From Vitellaria paradoxa (taxonomy: Eukaryota > Streptophyta > Magnoliopsida > Ericales > Sapotaceae), in contig CM034233.1 in the NCBI GenBank assembly GCA_019916065.1, forward strand, positions 20,967,936 through 21,031,935: a stretch of DNA of 64,000 nt, given 5' to 3'. Of the stretch, positions 59,813 through 64,000 are shown piece by piece. How positions within the stretch are numbered: the first letter of the stretch is position 1; every line of letters begins with the position of its first letter. The notes under the pieces are model-generated. The model did not search any database. It was not told the origin of the DNA and worked only from the letters and a program-made list of their open reading frames with translations. The position numbers were made by a program, and so were the translations under genes.

Positions 59813-59935
59813 ATGGCCTTGGGATCCTTCTTCATTAGTTTGAGAATTCAATTCAACGTCATTTCCTTGCTTTCCTTGCCTTCCCACAACAATAAGGGAT
59901 CGTTGCTCTTCCTCCGTTATTTTGGCGACTTGTAA
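59813..59935 (+). other. Small open frame of 40 codons, unrecognised
   Basis: An ATG in good context (GGACCATGGCC) opens a 40-residue frame rich in Leu, Ser and Phe (MALGSFFISLRIQFNV...). The region 59640-59935 is less AT-rich than its surroundings. No known family; it could be a first exon, a short peptide or chance. Confidence 0.2.
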
Positions 59936-60501
59936 TTTAGTAATTAAAGTCAATTAAAATTCGTCACTTTTATTAGGTGGTGGTTATGTAAAGAGTTTCA
60001 ACAAATTACATCATTTAACTAGAATCCTTTTTAACTTTATTATGTAATTTTGTTATTATAAATAACTAAATATTCATTTACTCTTTCTTTTAATAAATAT
60101 ATCTTAATAGACATGCATGTAAAAATTGCGATACACTTAAATATATAACAAATGTTGTACTTATAATATGCAATTAAGATTGTCAATGGAATGTTATGAA
60201 GCAAGACGGATCGTATCAAATAATTGTTCACTTCATGAAAAATTATAAAGAGGGTGCGTTGTTGAAAAATCACTAGAAGCTCTAGACTTTGAATAAAATT
60301 GGATAATATTTTTTTATTTCACACATCATGCTACATATTTTCCTTCTTTTAAGGTAGAAATACATGATGTCTTTGTTGTACTAAAAAAAATATTGAATAA
60401 ATTTTACTTCTTTATTTTAAGTTTTATTTGAAATCTCGTTTCAAATTTTATTTGAGATATCAATTTAGAACTTCAGTGTATTTGTTTTTTTAACAATTAA
60501 G

Positions 60502-60648
60502 ACTTCGTTTGGTTTATTGTAAACCTCTAAAAATATTTAAAATTTTTTAAAAATCTCTAAAAGTTATTTACTATTTATTTCACTTCACGAATTACGAATT
60601 TACAATTTATTTCACTTTATCTCACTTTTTATCACTCTAAACACGTCC
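60502..60648. mobile_element. MITE of the GGTGCGTTTGG family
   Basis: Starts ACTTCGTTTGGTTTATTG and ends TATCACTCTAAACACGTCC, with interior CACGAATTACGAATTTACAA as in related copies. Confidence 0.55.
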
Positions 60649-60771
60649 TAAATAAGTTTTTAATTAGTTGTAATCTCTGTCTCAATAAATACTTATCATT
60701 AACTATTTCCTAAATAAATTTTTAATTAGTTGTAATCTCTATCTCAATAAATATTTATCATTAACTATTCA
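60649..60771 (+). repeat. Tandem duplication of about 62 bp
   Basis: TAAATAAGTTTTTAATTAGTTGTAATC... occurs twice in a row with three base differences. Confidence 0.85.
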
Positions 60772-62387
60772 GCCTTCACAGATAAAATGCTCACTGAGAA
60801 ACTACATTACAACTAATTAAAAGTATAAATCCTTAATTGTTTAAAAAAATCAAAACTTAAAATATTAGTAAAATTCGAGAGAACAAAATAAAATTTGCCC
60901 AAAATCTATTTTATTTGCTACCTCTTTCATTTGTACTTTTTACCACTTTAAGAATTGAACTCTTAATCTTATCCCTTACCCCCCCCCCCCCAAAAAAAAA
61001 AGTGTGTATATAATACTATTCCATGGAGCCCAACTCGAAATGCAATCTATGCTAAAAAGAAAAGGACAAAAGTCTCCAAGAAAGCACAAACGCCGGAGTT
61101 CCATTGCAATTTGCTTAGCCCATGCCCCACCCCAGTTCGAAGTAGACAAATCTCCTCTTGCATGTGCCCTGGTTTTTGTTGAGTGTCACAGATTTCGACA
61201 CATATTTTGACAATTCGACACAAATCTTTTCGCTGATGGGGACTCGCTCTCTGCCAATGGAGATGGTTGAGACTACCACACACAAATCTTTACTCCTGTT
61301 TTGTTTTTCTGTCAGCAACTTCGAATTTACAATTACTAAAAGTGACGTATCCTCGCGAGCGGCTCAGGGTTTAGAATTTATCTAAACTAATATAAAATTC
61401 TGTCATGAAAAATAAAAAAATTAATTTTTACTCATATAAAAAAAATAAAAATAAAAAAAATAAATACTTATAATAAACAAAATAAGTTAGATTATAAAAA
61501 TTTAGAATGAACTAAATTTAAAAAAATAAAAAAAATAAATTAGATAATTCGAATTACAAATCGGGACAGCCCAAGTCTCAATACGCTCATGTGTAACCTC
61601 CACACGGACAACCCAATAAAAAGATACTGTTTAAAAAAATAGCTATCTTAATTTAGCAACGTCACCAAATTAATTTCTTCAATTCATAATGTGACTATTT
61701 AGGTCTCGTTTGGAGTAAGAAAAAATAAGATAAATTGAGATAAAATGTGATTTTGGGTTAATTTTGGCACCCTTTTTTTCTGAAAAATCACAAACTGTAG
61801 GAATGATTTTTCAAATCGGTTCCCACGGATTCAAAAAAATTTACAAAAAATAGCAACAATGGTACTCGTTTGAAAGCTTTCGACACGAATAATATGATTG
61901 TATAAAAAATTTACACATTCGGTTATTCTACTTTCAGATTTTTTTATTTTTTAACGAAATATTAAAATTTTTTAAAATTAGTGATAACGAAAAAATTAAA
62001 AATAAATGAGTTGTTAGAGATTTATAGAGTTTTTTAAAACTAGTTTTTACGCCAAACGGGGTCTTAATTACCCATCACCATCAATTGCTATAATCCACGC
62101 CTCTTTCGTGGTGGGCCTTCACCATGCGTATAATTAAATTACGTTACAGATATCAGTTCTTAGAATTAATTTTGTACGCGTTCATCCCCCCTTTATCATA
62201 TAATATTTATTATATTTTTGCTGCTTCATGCCCATGGCACGCATGATATGTTTATGACTCGTTGACTTCGTAATCACATCATGTTTGGAAAAAAATAAAA
62301 TAAAATAAAATAATCAAATAAAATAACTGCTATAACTAGTTTTTATATATTAAAATCGAATAGAATAAATATTTCAATTCAAACTCT
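60772..62387. other. Intergenic DNA with a MITE split by another insertion
   Basis: 61712-62070 starts GGTCTCGTTTGGAGTAAG and ends GCCAAACGGGGTC. It has about 190 bp of unrelated sequence (about 61750-61950) in the middle, suggesting an insertion into a GTTTGG MITE. 61000-61385 is less AT-rich with short open frames on both strands and no recognised product. Confidence 0.4.
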
Positions 62388-62552
62388 CTTAGAGTAAGTT
62401 TAGTTTACTAAAAATCATCAAAAAAATTTAAAAAATTTTTTAAAATCTTTAAAAATTATTTATTTTTTATCTCACTGCACAAATTACGAACTTGTAAATT
62501 ATATCTCTTTATCTCATTTTATCTCTTTTTTTATCACTTCAAACGCATCCTT
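62388..62552. mobile_element. MITE of the GGTGCGTTTGG family
   Basis: Interior CACAAATTACGAACTTGTAAATTATATCTC and end TATCACTTCAAACGCATCC match related copies; the left end is degenerate. Confidence 0.5.
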
Positions 62553-62615
62553 AGAAACTAAAATTGAATTAATCCAATCTCTTACGGACTAATTTAAATT
62601 TTTTTTTTGGTGTAA

Positions 62616-62769
62616 GGTCCTATTTGGCCGATCAAAAAATACTAAAAATCACCAAACTTTAACTACTTTTTATACTTTCTTTCAATAAAATTTAATACAT
62701 ATCACTTTACGTCATATTTCTATACTTTTACTCTATTTTTTCTAAAAAATTTTTTCAACCAAACAACCC
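62616..62769 (-). mobile_element. Tourist-like MITE, reversed copy
   Basis: Starts GGTCCTATTTGGCCGATC and ends CAACCAAACAACCC; the interior is the reverse of 14504-14659. TAA precedes it. Confidence 0.6.
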
Positions 62770-63166
62770 TAAAGTCGTAATCACATCATTTTTGTAAAAC
62801 GAATAGACTGATACACGCTCCCACAAGCTACCATCCAAAGGGGGCATGAAAGGGCAACATTCAATTCAAGGTGCTGACTCTCATCTCCTCTGCCAAATGG
62901 GAAAAAAGTACAATCGCAACACTCGTGCGGCCCAAGAATGGACTAGATTTTATTTTATTTTTTAATTGGCCAATCAATTTAGAAGAGACTTTTCAGGTAC
63001 GTCATAGAATTGACATTCTGAAATAAGAACCGTATTAAACCAACACAATCAAGAAGATTTCAAATGAAATTTCCATCCTCAATTTGAAACTTTTGTTTTC
63101 AAAATCAATGGTCCGTTGGTGCCCATGCATGTAATCATCGTCCATATAAACAAATAAAGGACATTA

Positions 63167-63505
63167 AGGGAGGTGTTTGGAACTTCAAAAATTAATAAAA
63201 AAATATAATTTGGAATAACTTTTTAATATTTAGAATAAAATTCACAAAAAATAGAAATGAATGAACGGATTTCGGCAAGAACTTTTTTTTTCTGTCAGAA
63301 CTTTTTTAAAATTGTAGAAATTTTATTGAGATTTGCAAAAATATTATTAAAATTCGTAGAAACATTATTAGAATTTGTAAAGATTTGTTGGTATTTGTAG
63401 ATATATATAAATTTATTGGGATAGGAAAAGTTTGATAAAGAATCATAAAGTTTTTCAGAATTTTTCAAAACTTTTCAGTGTTTTTCGGCATACCAAAGAG
63501 GCCCT
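63167..63505. mobile_element. MITE-like element
   Basis: Starts GGGAGGTGTTTGGAAC and ends GGCATACCAAAGAGGCCCTA, imperfect inverted ends. The interior has repeated short ATTTGTAGA/ATTCGTAGA words. Confidence 0.5.
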
Positions 63506-63837
63506 ACATGCCATATAAATTCATCATATGCAGGAAGAATGAAACTGAAAATACCAAACGGCAGCAATGGGAACAAATCTATAAACAAATTATAAATAGT
63601 AAGGTAAAAAAATTGGCCTTCATTACTAGAAACGGTAAACCAAAAAAAAAATCACCCAGAAAATTAATTAGAATCAGGTGGGTGTCTGCATTATAATAGT
63701 GCAAATGCAATGAAAATTAACTAAGCTGTATATCAATGCATGATATATCCATCTTAGTCAAAATAAAAACCAAATGTTACCAAATAATCTCTTTTGAATT
63801 GAGCCGATGTTCCCTTGACCCACAACATCAGCAGAAA

Positions 63838-63915
63838 TCAGCTGGCTTCCCAATTTTGATATTCTGCTCGCCCAGATATCCCGTAATAGCATTTTTCTGC
63901 CAGCTTTTGAAACTC
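63838..63915 (-). CDS. Last coding exon of an unrecognised gene entering from the right edge
   Basis: On the minus strand a strong acceptor (TTGGTTGCAG) at 63916 precedes 25 open codons starting EFQKLAEKCYYGISGRAEYQ, ending in TGA at 63838-63840. Codon use and residue mix look coding, and it is flanked by DNA with 3' UTR character. The rest of the gene would lie beyond 64000. The product is not recognised; the exon could also belong to a pseudogene. Confidence 0.4.
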   Translation of the reverse strand, partial: EFQKLAEKCYYGISGRAEYQNWEAS

Positions 63916-63929
63916 CTGCAACCAATACA

Positions 63930-63981
63930 CAGAGCAGTGTAATTAAGTATATGATCAGAGCAGTGTAATTAAGTATATGAT
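63930..63981. repeat. 26-bp tandem duplication in the putative intron
   Basis: CAGAGCAGTGTAATTAAGTA and the next six bases (TATGAT) occur twice in succession just upstream of the edge exon. Confidence 0.9.
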
Positions 63982-64000
63982 TGAATAAATAATATTCTTC

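Noticed and set aside
61004..61385. Overlapping open frames on both strands near 61.0-61.4 kb
   Set aside because: Short, unrecognised, and equally open on both strands; no splice-supported extension.

Overview
The window is nuclear DNA of a flowering plant, most likely a eudicot. It is very AT-rich, genes are sparse and intron-split, most of the sequence is transposon debris, and the two host genes that can be named (a plant cytosolic sulfotransferase and a gar2-related protein) are plant families. No rRNA, tRNA, CRISPR or prokaryote-type operon was seen. Exon models were made by eye from open frames and GT/AG sites; boundaries need transcript data.

Host genes. (1) An intronless cytosolic sulfotransferase on the minus strand (16529-17539) with a TATA box about 70 bp upstream. 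(2) A multi-exon gene on the minus strand (35607-37815 coding, 5' UTR exons up to about 41.1 kb) matching the plant '18S pre-ribosomal assembly protein gar2-related' family. (3) The last coding exon of an unrecognised minus-strand gene entering from the right edge (63838-63915). A 5'-half sulfotransferase pseudogene lies at 28598-29584.

Layout. 0-10 kb: an LTR end with a 44-bp tandem array, a solo LTR (3754-6000) carrying a tRNA-derived SINE, inverted repeat copies at 6.6-9.0 kb, and a Mutator-like non-autonomous element. 10-16.5 kb: MITEs, a SINE remnant and a G-quadruplex motif. 16.5-31.9 kb: a head-to-tail tandem duplication of the sulfotransferase 5' half plus upstream DNA. Copy 1 was later split by an 8.35-kb CACTA (En/Spm) transposon with a broken TNP2 gene but an apparently intact TNPA/Ptta-like gene. 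31.9-34.3 kb: two tandem-repeat fields. 35-41.6 kb: the gar2-like gene and a GC-rich flank. 42.4-43.9 kb: a tandem array of roughly 300-bp units interrupted by a second SINE, followed by a Copia gag ghost. 50.1-55.2 kb: nested insertions, with one LTR inside another, a Mutator-like element in the outer LTR and a CACTA element in the inner LTR. 55-64 kb: MITEs and unassigned AT-rich DNA.

The most informative structure is the 17.3-31.9 kb duplication. Because the two arms are paralogous, each serves as the empty-site control for insertions in the other. Three MITEs and the CACTA element are specific to arm 1; a hAT-like element and a MITE are specific to arm 2; one Tourist-like MITE is shared. 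I found no convincing new host-defence or biosynthetic system.
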